The position numbers and the translations under genes were made by a program. Below the pieces are notes generated by a model. The model was not told the DNA's origin. It searched no databases and saw only the letters and a list, made by a program, of their open reading frames with translations. From the NCBI RefSeq assembly GCF_010500895.1, contig NZ_JAAAWO010000004.1, positions 248,001 to 312,000 of the forward strand: a DNA stretch of 64,000 nucleotides, in the 5' to 3' direction. Shown in pieces: positions 36,734-46,470 of the stretch; position 1 is the first letter of the stretch, and each line of letters starts with the position of its first letter. Source of the stretch: Alteromonas genovensis. Its GTDB lineage: Bacteria > Pseudomonadota > Gammaproteobacteria > Enterobacterales > Alteromonadaceae.

Positions 36734-36987
36734 CGGCGGCGTTCGGTGTGCAGCTTAAAACTAGCAAAGTGTTTAAGCAGAGACTGGCCTATTTTATACA
36801 TTGTTATACCTGCAAATATAAAGAGAACGGTTTGAATACTCTGTAAACGAACAACCACATCTAAAAAAGCGTAAAATAGTAATAACCCGCCGGTTAGCAG
36901 CACCATAAAGCCCAGAATGGTACCGCTCACATTGAGCGAGTCATTGTGGGTCTTTTGACGATAAAATACGGATAATTTGTTTTGCAT
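36718..36987 (-). CDS. Small two-helix membrane protein, unknown function
   Basis: This 89-residue protein has two predicted membrane helices (TILGFMVLLTGGLLLFYAFL and TVLFIFAGITMYKIGQSLL), a basic N-terminus and a basic C-terminal tail HTERRRSPER. A ribosome site AAGGATGG lies 8 nt upstream of the ATG, which supports expression. I recognise no family. The stop codon lies within the first unit of a short tandem repeat array, so the tail codons SPER are repeat-derived and the original C-terminus may have been altered by the repeat. Confidence 0.62.
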   Translation of the reverse strand: MQNKLSVFYRQKTHNDSLNVSGTILGFMVLLTGGLLLFYAFLDVVVRLQSIQTVLFIFAGITMYKIGQSLLKHFASFKLHTERRRSPER

Positions 36988-37182
36988 AACACCATCCTTA
37001 AATTGTTCACTATTTATACTGCGACAAGCGGGTAAAAGTTTATGTTCATTAATTCACCGTAAATTAATCCACCTCGTCCCGTTGATTCTTTTTCTAAGCG
37101 CTGTTTATGGCGTGTTGACCTAGGGGCGTGCCCGAGTATCCATTGCTGTATTTTTACTGCCAACCTTTGCAATGCTTCTTTC

Positions 37183-37238
37183 GGTATGACTCTTTTGGTA
37201 TGACTCTTTTGCTACGGCTTATTCGTTACGGCTCTTTC
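37183..37238. repeat. Four-unit 14-bp tandem repeat upstream of greB
   Basis: GGTATGACTCTTTT occurs twice in tandem (37183-37196, 37197-37210), followed by two degenerate copies, GCTACGGCTTATTC and GTTACGGCTCTTTC (to 37238). It lies about 80 bp before the greB start, within a 329-bp spacer (36988-37316) that otherwise shows no gene. Confidence 0.8.
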
Positions 37239-37316
37239 GTAAGAATAAGGGATTGCGTTTTTTGTTATTACCCACATACAGTAGATAAACACCAGTTCAT
37301 TCATTTATAGGATATT

Positions 37317-37802
37317 GTGAAGACTCCACTTATCACTCGAAAAGGCTACACAAAACTCAGGAACGAGCTTGAGGTTTTATGGCGTGAGGAAAGGCCTGAA
37401 ATAACCCGCAAAGTCACGTGGGCGGCAAGCCTTGGCGATCGCAGTGAAAATGCTGATTATCAGTACAACAAAAAGAAGCTGCGCGAAATAGATCGCCGCG
37501 TTCGTTACTTACGAAAATGCTTAGAAAACCTAAAAGTGGTGGATTATGACCCACAGCAAGAAGGTAAAGTGTTCTTTGGGGCCTGGGTAGAGATAGAGAA
37601 CGAAGCAGGCGAGGTACTAGAGCTAAGACTCGCTGGTTACGACGAAATTTTCGGTCGTAAAGACTACATTTCTATTGATTCCCCTATGGCAAGAGCACTT
37701 GTAGGAAAAGAAGAGGACGATGAGTTCGTCGTAAAAACCGAAACCGATATAAAGGAATGGTGGATAAACAGAATTTGGTACGATCCCACAGATAAAATAT
37801 AG
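37317..37802 (+). CDS. greB: Transcription elongation factor GreB
   Basis: This 161-residue factor rescues backtracked RNA polymerase by stimulating transcript cleavage. The N-terminal coiled coil (TRKGYTKLRNELEVLWREER, AASLGDRSENADYQYNKKKL) contains the acidic tip residues in GDRSENADY. The C-terminal FKBP-like domain has VEIENEAGEVLELRLAGYDE and SIDSPMARALVGKEEDDEF. The start is GTG at 37317, with AGGAT 6 nt before it. It is followed by tex in the same direction, as in E. coli. Confidence 0.94.
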   Translation: MKTPLITRKGYTKLRNELEVLWREERPEITRKVTWAASLGDRSENADYQYNKKKLREIDRRVRYLRKCLENLKVVDYDPQQEGKVFFGAWVEIENEAGEVLELRLAGYDEIFGRKDYISIDSPMARALVGKEEDDEFVVKTETDIKEWWINRIWYDPTDKI

Positions 37803-37973
37803 TGTAACGTCAAGCACACACCGTTAACTAGCGGATGATCTGACGACTTTTGCCAAATGGCGATGCTATACTCGCCGTTATTATTTCCAGTACAAACACT
37901 GCACCAGAAACATCAGGTTCGTGCAGGTTTCTCGCTTTTGTCAAAAGCGCATCAATAGTATTTTGGGCCATAT

Positions 37974-40340
37974 ATGATTATCAATAAAATTGCTGAAGAA
38001 CTTTCAGTACAAGCGTCGCAAGTCAACGCAGCAGTAAAACTTCTCGATGGAGGGGCGACTGTTCCTTTTATTGCTCGTTACAGAAAAGAGGCCACAGAAG
38101 GGCTCGACGATACGCAATTGAGAAATTTAGAACAGCGACTCACCTATTTGCGCGAACTTGAAGAGCGCCGCGACGTGATCCTTCGCTCGATAGATGAGCA
38201 AGGTAAACTTACCGACGAGTTAAAAGCCAATATTGGCAATGCCGATAGCAAAACCACCCTTGAAGACTTATACCTGCCGTTTAAACCTCGCCGTCGCACC
38301 AAAGGACAGATTGCGATTGAAGCAGGCTTAACGCCATTAGCTGATTTGTTATTTAACAAGCCCGACACTAACATCGAAGAAGCAGCAAACCAGTATGTGG
38401 ATGCTGAGAAAGGCGTTGCCGACACCAAAGCGGCTTTAGAAGGCGCTCGCTTTATCCTGATGGAGCGCTTTGCTGAAGACGCCGCGCTACTTGGCAAAAT
38501 CCGTCTTTACCTAACCGAAAACGCGCACCTTAAAAGCACTCTTGCGCCGGGTAAAGAAAAAGATGCCGCAAAATATAAAGATTATTTTTCTCATAGCGAA
38601 AAATACAAAGGGGTGCCCTCACACCGTGCGCTTGCTATGTTCAGGGGCCGTAACGAAGGCTTACTGCACATTCAGATAGATGCAGACCCTCAGCAAGATG
38701 AAAAAGGGCCGTCTCATTGCGAGCATATTATTGCTTCACACTATGCCATTACCCATCGCGGACGTTCCGCCGACGATTTTCTTGCGCAAGTGGTGCAGTG
38801 GACGTGGAAGATAAAAATTGGTCTTCATATGGAAACCGAACTTTTCAGTGCCCTTAGAGAGCGCGCTGAAAAAGAGGCGATTGATGTATTTGCCAAAAAC
38901 CTCAACGACCTGTTAATGGCCGCACCAGCGGGTGCTAAAACCACAATGGGGCTAGATCCAGGCTTACGCACTGGGGTAAAGGTAGCTATTGTAGATAGCA
39001 CCGGAAAAGTATTAGCGTCGAATACGATATTCCCTCATGCGCCGCAAAATCAGTGGGATAAATCAAGCCGCACACTAACCACCTTGTGCAAACAGTACAA
39101 AGTGGACTTGATCAGTATCGGCAACGGAACGGGTTCGCGAGAGACTGACAAGCTGGTTGGAGAGGTGTTGAAAAGCAACCCAGACCTTAGCGCACAAAAA
39201 ATCATGGTTAGCGAAGCCGGTGCATCTGTGTACTCAGCATCAGAACTGGCTTCAAAAGAACTCCCTACCCTCGATGTTTCTATACGCGGTGCTGTCTCTA
39301 TTGCACGTCGGTTACAAGACCCGTTAGCCGAGCTGGTAAAAATTGAGCCTAAAGCGATTGGTGTAGGCCAATATCAGCATGATGTCAGTCAAAGTCAGCT
39401 TGGAAAGTCATTAGACCGCGTTATAGAAGATTGTGTGAATGCAGTTGGTGTTGATTTAAATACAGCATCACCCGCCTTGCTTAGCTATGTGTCTGGATTA
39501 AATAAGACACTGGCTCACAATATTGTGAAGCTTAGGGACAGCAAGGGCGCATTTTCAAACCGTAAAGCCTTGTTAGACGTTGAACGCTTAGGACCTAAAG
39601 CCTATGAACAAGCCGCTGGTTTTTTGCGTATTGTCAACGGAAGCAACCCGCTAGATGCTTCTTCAGTGCACCCTGAAGCTTATCCTGTGGTAGACAAGAT
39701 TGTAGATACGGCAGCAGTGGCGGTAAACGATATTATTGGCAATACTGAATTGCTGAAAAGCTTATCGCCCGAGACGTTCACCAATGACGATTTTGGTATT
39801 CCTACCGTTAAAGACATATTTAAAGAGCTTGAAAAACCAGGCCGCGACCCTCGTCCAGAATTTAAAACGGCTTCATTTAAAGAAGGCGTAGAAAAAATTA
39901 CCGACTTAGAGCCGGGAATGATCCTTGAAGGCGTGGTGAGTAATGTAGCCAATTTTGGCGCTTTTGTGGATGTGGGTGTTCATCAAGATGGCCTAGTGCA
40001 TATTTCGGCGCTGACTAACAAGTTCATCTCAGACCCTCGCGAAGTGGTTAAAGCAGGTGACATTGTAAAAGTGAAGGTGATGGAAGTGGACGTAGCGCGC
40101 AAACGCATTTCCTTTACCATGCGTCTTGAAGATACACCTACCCCGTCGCGCGACAATGCCAACGGCGGCGATGCTAATAACGCCAGAGAAAGCCGCTCAA
40201 AGCAGGATAGAGGGCCACGTTCAAATCAAAATGCGCATAAGGGCAATCAGCGAGGCGGACAACATCGCAATGCGAAGCCTCAGCAAAATAGTGCAATGGG
40301 CAACGCCTTTGCTGATGCACTTGCGAAAGCGAAAAAGTAA
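37974..40340 (+). CDS. tex: Transcription accessory protein Tex (S1 RNA-binding)
   Basis: This 788-residue cytoplasmic nucleic-acid-binding protein has an N-terminal helical Tex domain ([21 protein letters not shown]), a YqgF/RNase H-like domain around [19 protein letters not shown], helix-hairpin-helix segments ([16 protein letters not shown]) and an S1 domain ([30 protein letters not shown]). A basic, Asn/Gln-rich tail follows. Full-length and intact. Tex links transcription and RNA metabolism, but its precise role is not fixed. It follows greB after 171 bp and ends with its own terminator. Confidence 0.94.
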   Translation: MIINKIAEELSVQASQVNAAVKLLDGGATVPFIARYRKEATEGLDDTQLRNLEQRLTYLRELEERRDVILRSIDEQGKLTDELKANIGNADSKTTLEDLYLPFKPRRRTKGQIAIEAGLTPLADLLFNKPDTNIEEAANQYVDAEKGVADTKAALEGARFILMERFAEDAALLGKIRLYLTENAHLKSTLAPGKEKDAAKYKDYFSHSEKYKGVPSHRALAMFRGRNEGLLHIQIDADPQQDEKGPSHCEHIIASHYAITHRGRSADDFLAQVVQWTWKIKIGLHMETELFSALRERAEKEAIDVFAKNLNDLLMAAPAGAKTTMGLDPGLRTGVKVAIVDSTGKVLASNTIFPHAPQNQWDKSSRTLTTLCKQYKVDLISIGNGTGSRETDKLVGEVLKSNPDLSAQKIMVSEAGASVYSASELASKELPTLDVSIRGAVSIARRLQDPLAELVKIEPKAIGVGQYQHDVSQSQLGKSLDRVIEDCVNAVGVDLNTASPALLSYVSGLNKTLAHNIVKLRDSKGAFSNRKALLDVERLGPKAYEQAAGFLRIVNGSNPLDASSVHPEAYPVVDKIVDTAAVAVNDIIGNTELLKSLSPETFTNDDFGIPTVKDIFKELEKPGRDPRPEFKTASFKEGVEKITDLEPGMILEGVVSNVANFGAFVDVGVHQDGLVHISALTNKFISDPREVVKAGDIVKVKVMEVDVARKRISFTMRLEDTPTPSRDNANGGDANNARESRSKQDRGPRSNQNAHKGNQRGGQHRNAKPQQNSAMGNAFADALAKAKK

Positions 40341-40379
40341 GTAAGCGCACTCTGTAACGTAAAAAGGGTAACGTAAAAA

Positions 40380-40412
40380 GGGGCTAAGCGAAAACGCTAA
40401 GCCCCTTTTTTT
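40380..40412 (+). terminator. Rho-independent terminator after tex
   Basis: The stem GGGGCTAAGCG / CGCTAAGCCCC with one internal mismatch and an AAAA loop is followed by seven T, 40 bp after tex. It lies between tex and the convergent SprA-type gene. Confidence 0.88.
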
Positions 40413-40422
40413 ATGCTAACTA

Positions 40423-41514
40423 TCAAGCTTGCAGTGAAAGACCTTCACGGGATGGTGTGTAAGCTTGAGTATAGAGATTTTGAATGCGACCTATGCGCGC
40501 CTGCATGGCGCTGCTCTCTTGTGACTCTAACGACTTAACTTCTGACGCCTGTGCTTGAGACGCAAAATTAGCTTCATCTAAACGTCTGGTAGGGGTGTCT
40601 ACCCCTGCGCTATCAGTAATTTCGTCAATACTCGGTGGAGCCACATCTATAGCGGGAATAGTAATTTCGCTAGGGTTTAGCGCGCCAACACCCTGAGTGC
40701 TAGGACCTTGACCGCTAGGCTCTGCTTCACTCACAGCGCCATTGGCACTGACACCTGTGACAGAATTAGCACCTGTGACAGAATTAGCGCTTTCTGCAGC
40801 GCTAACGTCGCCACTAGACTGCAGCGTGTCTCGGTTTTCTTTTGCTATGTCATTGCGGGCATCAAAAGCTTTTTGCGCAGCTTCCGCCGCGACTTTCAAG
40901 TCTTGAGAAGAAGGCTGTGCCGGCGCTAATGCTGCTGCTCTTACTTGCTGCATTTTACGCAACGTTTGTTCGGCAGATTGCTCTTCTGAGATATCTATTG
41001 ATACCTCTCCGCCGGTAACATAACGCTTTTTGTCTGGGCCGGTTGTATATTCATACTGAGGTGACCCCGCATATTGACCGCCAGTAGCTGCGTGCGCTTG
41101 CTCGTGGGTACGCACTTCTTGTTCTCTAGCCTTGAGATCCTCAATTTCCTGCTTGTCTTCTTCTGTTAGTACAGGCTGTGCGGATTGTTGCTGGTTTCTT
41201 TGTTCTTGCTCAGCGCCTTCTTTGCCCGCACTTTCATCTTGCGCGTTGTCTTTTTCTTGACCAAACACATTTTGAAACGCAGCTTGAAGGTCTGTCTGAA
41301 TTTGTGGACGGTCGTAGGTGACAGGAGGTTGAGGTAAACCTGGGCTACGTGCCTTATCAGCCTCTGAACCCAGGCCTTTTTGCGACGCGCCCTGCTCTGC
41401 ATCGCCAGTTTTAGGAATGGTTTCGCGCTGAACGTTATCTCGACGGGCAGACTCAGTGTTCGTATTCGCAGTGGGATACGCTATAGCGGTAAGAATAGGC
41501 GCTACAAAATTCAC
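40423..41514 (-). CDS. SprA-related putative metalloprotease (HExxH)
   Basis: This 363-residue protein carries a zinc-protease-like motif HEQAH (in EVRTHEQAHAATGGQYAGSP), followed by YEYTTGPDKKRYVTGGEVSID. That block is characteristic of the SprA-related/CJM1_0395 putative metalloprotease family. The rest is low in complexity: Gln/Glu-rich N-terminal half and Ala/Ser-rich C-terminal half. No signal peptide is obvious. The start is GTG with AAGGA 8 nt upstream. The gene begins 10 bp after the stop of a small flagellar-rod-like gene and is surely co-transcribed with it. The substrate is unknown. Confidence 0.78.
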   Translation of the reverse strand: MNFVAPILTAIAYPTANTNTESARRDNVQRETIPKTGDAEQGASQKGLGSEADKARSPGLPQPPVTYDRPQIQTDLQAAFQNVFGQEKDNAQDESAGKEGAEQEQRNQQQSAQPVLTEEDKQEIEDLKAREQEVRTHEQAHAATGGQYAGSPQYEYTTGPDKKRYVTGGEVSIDISEEQSAEQTLRKMQQVRAAALAPAQPSSQDLKVAAEAAQKAFDARNDIAKENRDTLQSSGDVSAAESANSVTGANSVTGVSANGAVSEAEPSGQGPSTQGVGALNPSEITIPAIDVAPPSIDEITDSAGVDTPTRRLDEANFASQAQASEVKSLESQESSAMQARIGRIQNLYTQAYTPSREGLSLQA

Positions 41515-41524
41515 TGGTGTGTCC

Positions 41525-41830
41525 TTACGCTAATGTGTCGATAATGGTGCCAAGAGTATCATTTGCCACATCAAGTACTTTTGCCGATGCCTGTGCATTG
41601 AGACTGTTGACGTTGAGCGAGATCAGGTCGGAGGTAATATTAGCGGGCGCTTTTTGTGATGAATTCGCTAAAGAGCCGCTCTGTGATGTACCGCCAAGCT
41701 CTTGCTGGCGACCTGCAGTCTGTTGGGCGATATTGGACGCAGCCTGAGTCATACCATCACTGGCACGCTGCAAACCGGATTGTCCTGCAAAAAACGCAGA
41801 ATTGAGTGTAACGCCACTTACATCAGACAT
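41525..41830 (-). CDS. Miniature flagellar rod/hook-like protein (101 aa)
   Basis: This 101-residue protein has an N-terminus (NSAFFAGQSGLQRASDGMTQ then AASNIAQQ) that resembles the conserved start of flagellar basal-body rod/hook proteins (SGL...ASNIAN). Its C-terminus (LISLNVNSLNAQASAKVLDV then ANDTLGTIID) resembles the matching C-terminal block. The large central domain of such proteins is replaced by about 40 Gln/Ser/Gly-rich residues. AGGAG precedes the ATG. It is co-transcribed with the HExxH gene. The family resemblance is mine by pattern only; a role in flagella is not established and no other flagellar genes are in the window. Confidence 0.7.
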   Translation of the reverse strand: MSDVSGVTLNSAFFAGQSGLQRASDGMTQAASNIAQQTAGRQQELGGTSQSGSLANSSQKAPANITSDLISLNVNSLNAQASAKVLDVANDTLGTIIDTLA

Positions 41831-41983
41831 ATAATTCTCCTAACCTCTCATGCGCAATTATTAACCAATAAGAGGAAAAGATAAAGTACTCACGGGAGCT
41901 TTCGCACTAAGTCCCTGTACCTGTAGTGAATTTTTGTACGGCCGCTTTTACCTAAAGCGGCTTAAGCGCGAACACGATGACGA

Positions 41984-42808
41984 CTACGACGCCCGCTGCT
42001 GCTGTAAATTAGCCGCGAAGCTCGTTACTATGTCAGCAGTTTGCTGTGGATGTGAGATAAACGGCGCATGGGAGGCATGAGGCAAAACCACAGTATCGGC
42101 CTGAGGATGCAGCTCACAAATCCGGTCTATTCCCGCAGTGGGAACAAGGCTATCTAACCGGCCATATAGTCGCAGTGTTGGAACCGATATACGACCAACA
42201 ATCTGCCGCAAGTCCTCTTTTGCAAGAATGCCAAGGCCGCGCTTCAATGCTTCTTCTGCTGGCTCAGGATACTCGGTAACATGCTCCCTTATTGTCTTAA
42301 TATCATTTTTAGCCGTCGCACTGCCCATCGCCTGAATAGCAAGAAAACGCTCTAACGTTTTCCTGTAATTCTTTTCCAATTGGGCTTCAAACATGGTGAG
42401 TAAGTCTTCTGCAATGCCTGGCCAACAAGGCCCAGCACTGAAGCGGGGCGTCGACGCGATTGTAATAAGGCCGGCTAATTTTTGTGGTACATCAATGGCT
42501 ATTTTTTGCGCGACCAAACCACCTAAAGACCAGCCTGCTAGTACGCAATGCTTAGGCAGCTGTGCGCTAATCATGTTTGCCAAGGCCTCTACGGTGTAAG
42601 GCTTAGGAAGATGATGTGCATTTTCACCAAAGCCAGGTAAGTCGATGGTGGTAACACGAAAGTAATCTTGCAAATAGGGAATAAAGGAAGAAAAAGCACC
42701 GCTGTTCATTCCCCAGCCGTGAAGAAGTACTAGGTCCACTTTCGAATCGTTGAGATCAGTACCATGAGTACGGGTGACAAGCGCGTCGTTTGTCTGCAAA
42801 CTTTCCAT
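41984..42808 (-). CDS. bioH: Pimeloyl-ACP methyl ester esterase BioH
   Basis: This 274-residue alpha/beta hydrolase ends pimelate synthesis for biotin by freeing pimeloyl-ACP from its methyl ester. It shows LVLLHGWGMNSGAF (oxyanion region), the nucleophile Ser in LAGWSLGGLVAQ, the acid Asp in LRLYGRLDSLVP and the His in PHASHAPFISHP, all as in BioH. It is divergent from comF, and bioH-comF(gntX)-nfuA is the conserved order in E. coli, which supports the call. AGAGGTG precedes the ATG. No other bio genes are in the window. Confidence 0.9.
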   Translation of the reverse strand: MESLQTNDALVTRTHGTDLNDSKVDLVLLHGWGMNSGAFSSFIPYLQDYFRVTTIDLPGFGENAHHLPKPYTVEALANMISAQLPKHCVLAGWSLGGLVAQKIAIDVPQKLAGLITIASTPRFSAGPCWPGIAEDLLTMFEAQLEKNYRKTLERFLAIQAMGSATAKNDIKTIREHVTEYPEPAEEALKRGLGILAKEDLRQIVGRISVPTLRLYGRLDSLVPTAGIDRICELHPQADTVVLPHASHAPFISHPQQTADIVTSFAANLQQQRAS

Positions 42809-42959
42809 TTTACACCTCTTGTTCGTGAGTCGTGTCGTTAGCGAAAAAAGACATTATAGAAAAAGGCCAACCTTTTACGGTGAATAGCACTTTACTAATT
42901 AGCGGTTTAGTAAAAAGCACATTGAACAAAATACGTTTTAAAAACTGGCGGAGTCTTCG

Positions 42960-43658
42960 ATGAACCTTTCATGCCTACTATGTTATCAGGCAAGTCCTAC
43001 GCCAGTGTGTCAATGGTGTGAATCTGATCTCTTTTTTTTCAACGAGGAAATACACGGAAACAACCTTTTAGAGTTTGGCCCCGTGGGGCGCCACGTAACC
43101 CATAGACACTACCACTCATTGTCCATTCTCGGCCTTTACACGTGGCCTATGTCATCCTTAATTCACCAGTTTAAGTTTATGCATTCTCTCGTCGCAGGCA
43201 AGATGTTAAGCCAGTGGTTTGTCGATAAAAAGCAACACTGCACATTTTCAGTGCCTGATTTGCTCCTTCCAGTACCTATAAGTGCTTGGCGACTGGCTAA
43301 GCGCCATTATAATCAAGCCGGCGTTATGGCCGATTTTATAGGTAAGGGTTTAGGTATTCCGTGCCTGCATCAGTGGGCTATAAGAACAGGTTCAAGCACT
43401 CAGCACCAACTCTCTAAATCACAAAGAAAAAAGAACGCTGAACACGCCTTTGCGCTAACGCAATATGCTATTGATGCGCTCGTACCGAGCAGAAATGATG
43501 AGTTTATTGTTGCGATAGTAGATGACGTGGTGACAACTGGCGTAACGGTAGACGTGCTTAGCAAATTATTGCTAAAGCACTTCCCTAAAGTAAAAATACA
43601 GGTGTGGGCGATGACATTTACCCCACCACCCAAAAGCACCTTATACCAGACCGCGTAG
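42960..43658 (+). CDS. comF: ComF family protein (GntX/YhgH-like)
   Basis: This 232-residue protein has an N-terminal Cys-rich zinc-finger-like start (LSCLLCYQ, PVCQWCESD) and a phosphoribosyltransferase-type C-terminus with IVAIVDDVVTTGVTVDVLSK. The family segment LLPVPISAWRLAKRHYNQAG is also present. In competent bacteria ComF helps DNA uptake; in E. coli the homologue supports use of DNA as a nutrient. Both are family knowledge. It is divergent from bioH and convergent with the M14 peptidase gene. Confidence 0.9.
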   Translation: MNLSCLLCYQASPTPVCQWCESDLFFFNEEIHGNNLLEFGPVGRHVTHRHYHSLSILGLYTWPMSSLIHQFKFMHSLVAGKMLSQWFVDKKQHCTFSVPDLLLPVPISAWRLAKRHYNQAGVMADFIGKGLGIPCLHQWAIRTGSSTQHQLSKSQRKKNAEHAFALTQYAIDALVPSRNDEFIVAIVDDVVTTGVTVDVLSKLLLKHFPKVKIQVWAMTFTPPPKSTLYQTA

Positions 43659-43724
43659 CGACGTTAACAAACGCTAACCTCGCCACGTCTAAGATGGTTC
43701 TTCTAACCGCTCACTTAAACGCTA

Positions 43725-46364
43725 TTAGCGGATGAAGTGAGACTGATAAATGGCATTCGCTAACATCTTGTTAGTGCCATACCAATAGCCTCTAAACTGA
43801 GTGTTATCGGTAAACCCTATGACAACACCGCGCCCTAGCTTCTCTGCAATAACCGCTGGCGTTTCGGCTAATAGCGCGACCATGGCTGTATCACTGAACC
43901 CTGCCATCAGCGGGCCTTTGGTGTAACGCGCCGGAGTGGTAAACGGTGAATACTCATTTTTCACTATCATGTTGCTGGTTTTAAATAGCGGCAGCGTGTC
44001 GTTACTGTAGCCGTAAAACAGTGGATGAGTGGTATCAATATCGGCCTCGTAAATTGCACCTGCAATCAGCTTTTTAGCATAAAGCGTGGAACCATCACCG
44101 TATGCAAGGCTGCTTTCATCATATGCATTATCTACAACATCGCGGTTTACAACGTCAATATCTAACCAGTTGTTCTCAGCAAAGTAACGTAACGCAGACT
44201 TTTGACCTATGGCAACACCACCGGCCTCTACCCAACGCTTCAATTCTAGACCTTGTGTTTCAGAAAAGTCGTAGCGACCGTTAGGGAAGATAATATGCGT
44301 GTAGGTAACGCTGTTATCGCGCAATGCGTTTAGCAAGTTTTGTTGCTCTACAATACTCGCTGACAGTCCAATTTTGGTGTCGAAATAATGCCAAATTTCA
44401 CCCACATCGTATTCACGAGTGCCTTCACCGCCCACAATAATAACCCGGGGCTCTTTAATGGGCGCCATACTGCGGCTTCCTAAGTCACTACCGGTGGGGG
44501 TTAAACCGCTTTTTAAGCTATGCACCGGCACCTGCATTTGCTGCGATACTCTCTCGATAATAGCTGCGATATTGGCAGGCTGCTCAAGGCCTGTAGGTAC
44601 AACAATACTGCCCGCCGGGAACTCTACCACGCTGTTGTCAAATTTCACGGCTGCAAAACTCTTCTCTGAGCTTCTCACCTGAACGCCTGCTTCTAAAAGC
44701 GATTGTAGTAACGCAGGGGAAAAATACGGCTGCCATGAGAATGCGTAAGCATAGGCGTCGCCGTTTATTTCAGGAAGCGCTAATGCCGCTAAGATTCCGC
44801 CGTATTGTGCAGCTGAGGTGCGCTTTGTCCCGCGCATATCGCTTTTTTCTACAGGGGAGTAATCAAGATTAAACGCAAGCGCTAAGTTCCATGTAGACAC
44901 ATCGTAAAACGTATTGTTCTCAAAGGATGTTTGTGTTGAAAAAATCGATTTTACCAAGCGGTATTGAGACTGCGCCGTCGGTACGAAAATAGCGTTATTG
45001 GCTTTATAACTCACATCGTTAATAGTGGCGTTTTTGGTCATCACATCATAGGTGATACCGTGCTGGTCTAGTAAGTTAGTAAATGCTAAAAAGCGCGCGC
45101 TATCGTTTGATGCACTGACAACAAAGCCGAAGGTTTCATCATCTTTTGCCAACGCCTTTGTGCTATTTACAAAGCCCGCTTGGTAATCAAGTATGGCCGC
45201 TTTATTGGCGATTGCGCCTCTAAACGTACTTAGCGACGTAGTAATTTGATTTTCGATAGTATCGCTGAAGGCCAGATCGCCATTTATAGAAGACTGCAAG
45301 TGGCCGCGCGAGCTCGCTTGCTCAAAAAGGATCCCAATACTGCCATGTAAGTCTGGGTACGTAGAACCTTTCCCCGCATAAAAATCATCGAATGCTTCTT
45401 CGGTAAAATAAAGCTGGCCTTTGGCATCAAATGCCGCCGCATGATGATCTGCAATGGCTTCAGTAAGCGTCACGTTTTCGTCAGGGGTAAGCGGATTTTT
45501 GCGCGAGCGTACACCGGGTTGGAAGAAATAGGTACTGTCGGTTCCCATTTCATGAAAGTCGGTTAATACGTGGGGACGCCACTTGTGAAATTGCTTAATT
45601 CGCGCTTGAGACTCCGGATGCGCTAAAAGCAGCCAATCGCGGTTTAAGTCGAACCAATAGTGATTTGTTCTGCCTGAAGGCCAGCCCTCGTCGTGCTCTC
45701 TATGATTGCTGTCGGCAACTAGCTGTTTGCCCTTATGCATATTTGCCCACTGAGCAAAACGAGACAGTCCGTCGGGGTTGAAAGACGGGTCGAGCAGCAC
45801 AATATTGTTATTTAACAACTCGTCGATTTCTTCACCTTGACCCGCTGCAAGATAATAAGCGAGGGCAAGGGATGCATTCGCCCCTGATGGCTCGTTTCCA
45901 TGAATGCTGTAGCCCATGTAGAAAACAAGGGGGGCATCGCTTGAAGGAGAATTTCCTTTATCTAGCACTTTGATGTGCGCATCTCGCATGGCATCAAGGT
46001 TATCGCGATTTGACGGCGCAGTAATGGTGAGAAGCAAAAGAGGGCGGTTTTCGTGGGTACGTCCGGTTTCCTCAATGGTTATACGGTCAGATTTTTGTGC
46101 CAGCATGTACATGTAATTGACCAACTGATCATGACGTACATGCCACTCGCCAAGACGTGCCCCTAAAACCGACTCAGGTGTAGGAATAGCGGGGTCGTAA
46201 GTTACCGTTTTAGGTAAATAGGCCTGTACAGGCATTCCGCCTTTATCAGGCTCAATGGTAATTGTTGATGCGCTTGCAGTCATGCACACAAGCGAGCCTA
46301 TCAATAGCGCGGTTATTCGTCGAAGGTGTGTTTTTTTGGCGGTGTTATACAGATTCGCTAGCAT
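43725..46364 (-). CDS. Secreted M14-family zinc carboxypeptidase
   Basis: This protein of about 879 residues has a signal peptide ending near VCMTASAS and an N-terminal peptidase M14 domain (about 40-330). Metal ligands are in SIHGNEPSGANASLAL (HxxE) and a later His in VLTDFHEMGTDSTYFF. The LDPSFNPDGLSRFAQW and TNHYWFDLNRDW segments are typical. The long C-terminal half contains a GATase-like fold (EPRVIIVGGEGTREYDVGE, ALRDNSVTYTHIIFPNG). Such large M14 proteins are common in Alteromonas and Shewanella and probably degrade peptides outside the cell. ATG 46364 is preferred (GGGGAAG upstream); the frame extends to 46427. It interrupts the usual comF-nfuA adjacency. Confidence 0.86.
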   Translation of the reverse strand: MLANLYNTAKKTHLRRITALLIGSLVCMTASASTITIEPDKGGMPVQAYLPKTVTYDPAIPTPESVLGARLGEWHVRHDQLVNYMYMLAQKSDRITIEETGRTHENRPLLLLTITAPSNRDNLDAMRDAHIKVLDKGNSPSSDAPLVFYMGYSIHGNEPSGANASLALAYYLAAGQGEEIDELLNNNIVLLDPSFNPDGLSRFAQWANMHKGKQLVADSNHREHDEGWPSGRTNHYWFDLNRDWLLLAHPESQARIKQFHKWRPHVLTDFHEMGTDSTYFFQPGVRSRKNPLTPDENVTLTEAIADHHAAAFDAKGQLYFTEEAFDDFYAGKGSTYPDLHGSIGILFEQASSRGHLQSSINGDLAFSDTIENQITTSLSTFRGAIANKAAILDYQAGFVNSTKALAKDDETFGFVVSASNDSARFLAFTNLLDQHGITYDVMTKNATINDVSYKANNAIFVPTAQSQYRLVKSIFSTQTSFENNTFYDVSTWNLALAFNLDYSPVEKSDMRGTKRTSAAQYGGILAALALPEINGDAYAYAFSWQPYFSPALLQSLLEAGVQVRSSEKSFAAVKFDNSVVEFPAGSIVVPTGLEQPANIAAIIERVSQQMQVPVHSLKSGLTPTGSDLGSRSMAPIKEPRVIIVGGEGTREYDVGEIWHYFDTKIGLSASIVEQQNLLNALRDNSVTYTHIIFPNGRYDFSETQGLELKRWVEAGGVAIGQKSALRYFAENNWLDIDVVNRDVVDNAYDESSLAYGDGSTLYAKKLIAGAIYEADIDTTHPLFYGYSNDTLPLFKTSNMIVKNEYSPFTTPARYTKGPLMAGFSDTAMVALLAETPAVIAEKLGRGVVIGFTDNTQFRGYWYGTNKMLANAIYQSHFIR

Positions 46365-46445
46365 AGCGCTTCCCCGTCTTGTTGTTTCATAATGGCATGT
46401 TGAAAGTAAGGTTTTAAATATCAACATGTTCTAAATTTTTAATTA

Positions 46446-46470
46446 ATACTTGACTGTTTTAGTCAGGTAA
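46446..46470 (+). promoter_or_regulatory. IscR type-1 binding site upstream of nfuA
   Basis: The 25-bp stretch starting ATACTTGACTGTTTTAGTC fits the IscR type-1 consensus ATAS-YYGACTR-WWWYAGTC-RRSTAT at 24 of 25 positions, by my reading. IscR with its Fe-S cluster normally represses at such sites. The box ends 6 bp before a TACAAT (-10-like) at 46477-46482, where a repressor would act. Confidence 0.75.

Noticed and set aside
37128..37310. Plus-strand 60-residue ORF before greB
   Set aside because: It contains the 14-bp tandem repeat, has no ribosome site and no recognisable domain.
40126..40344. Plus-strand 72-residue ORF at the end of tex
   Set aside because: It is a shifted frame within the repetitive tex tail.
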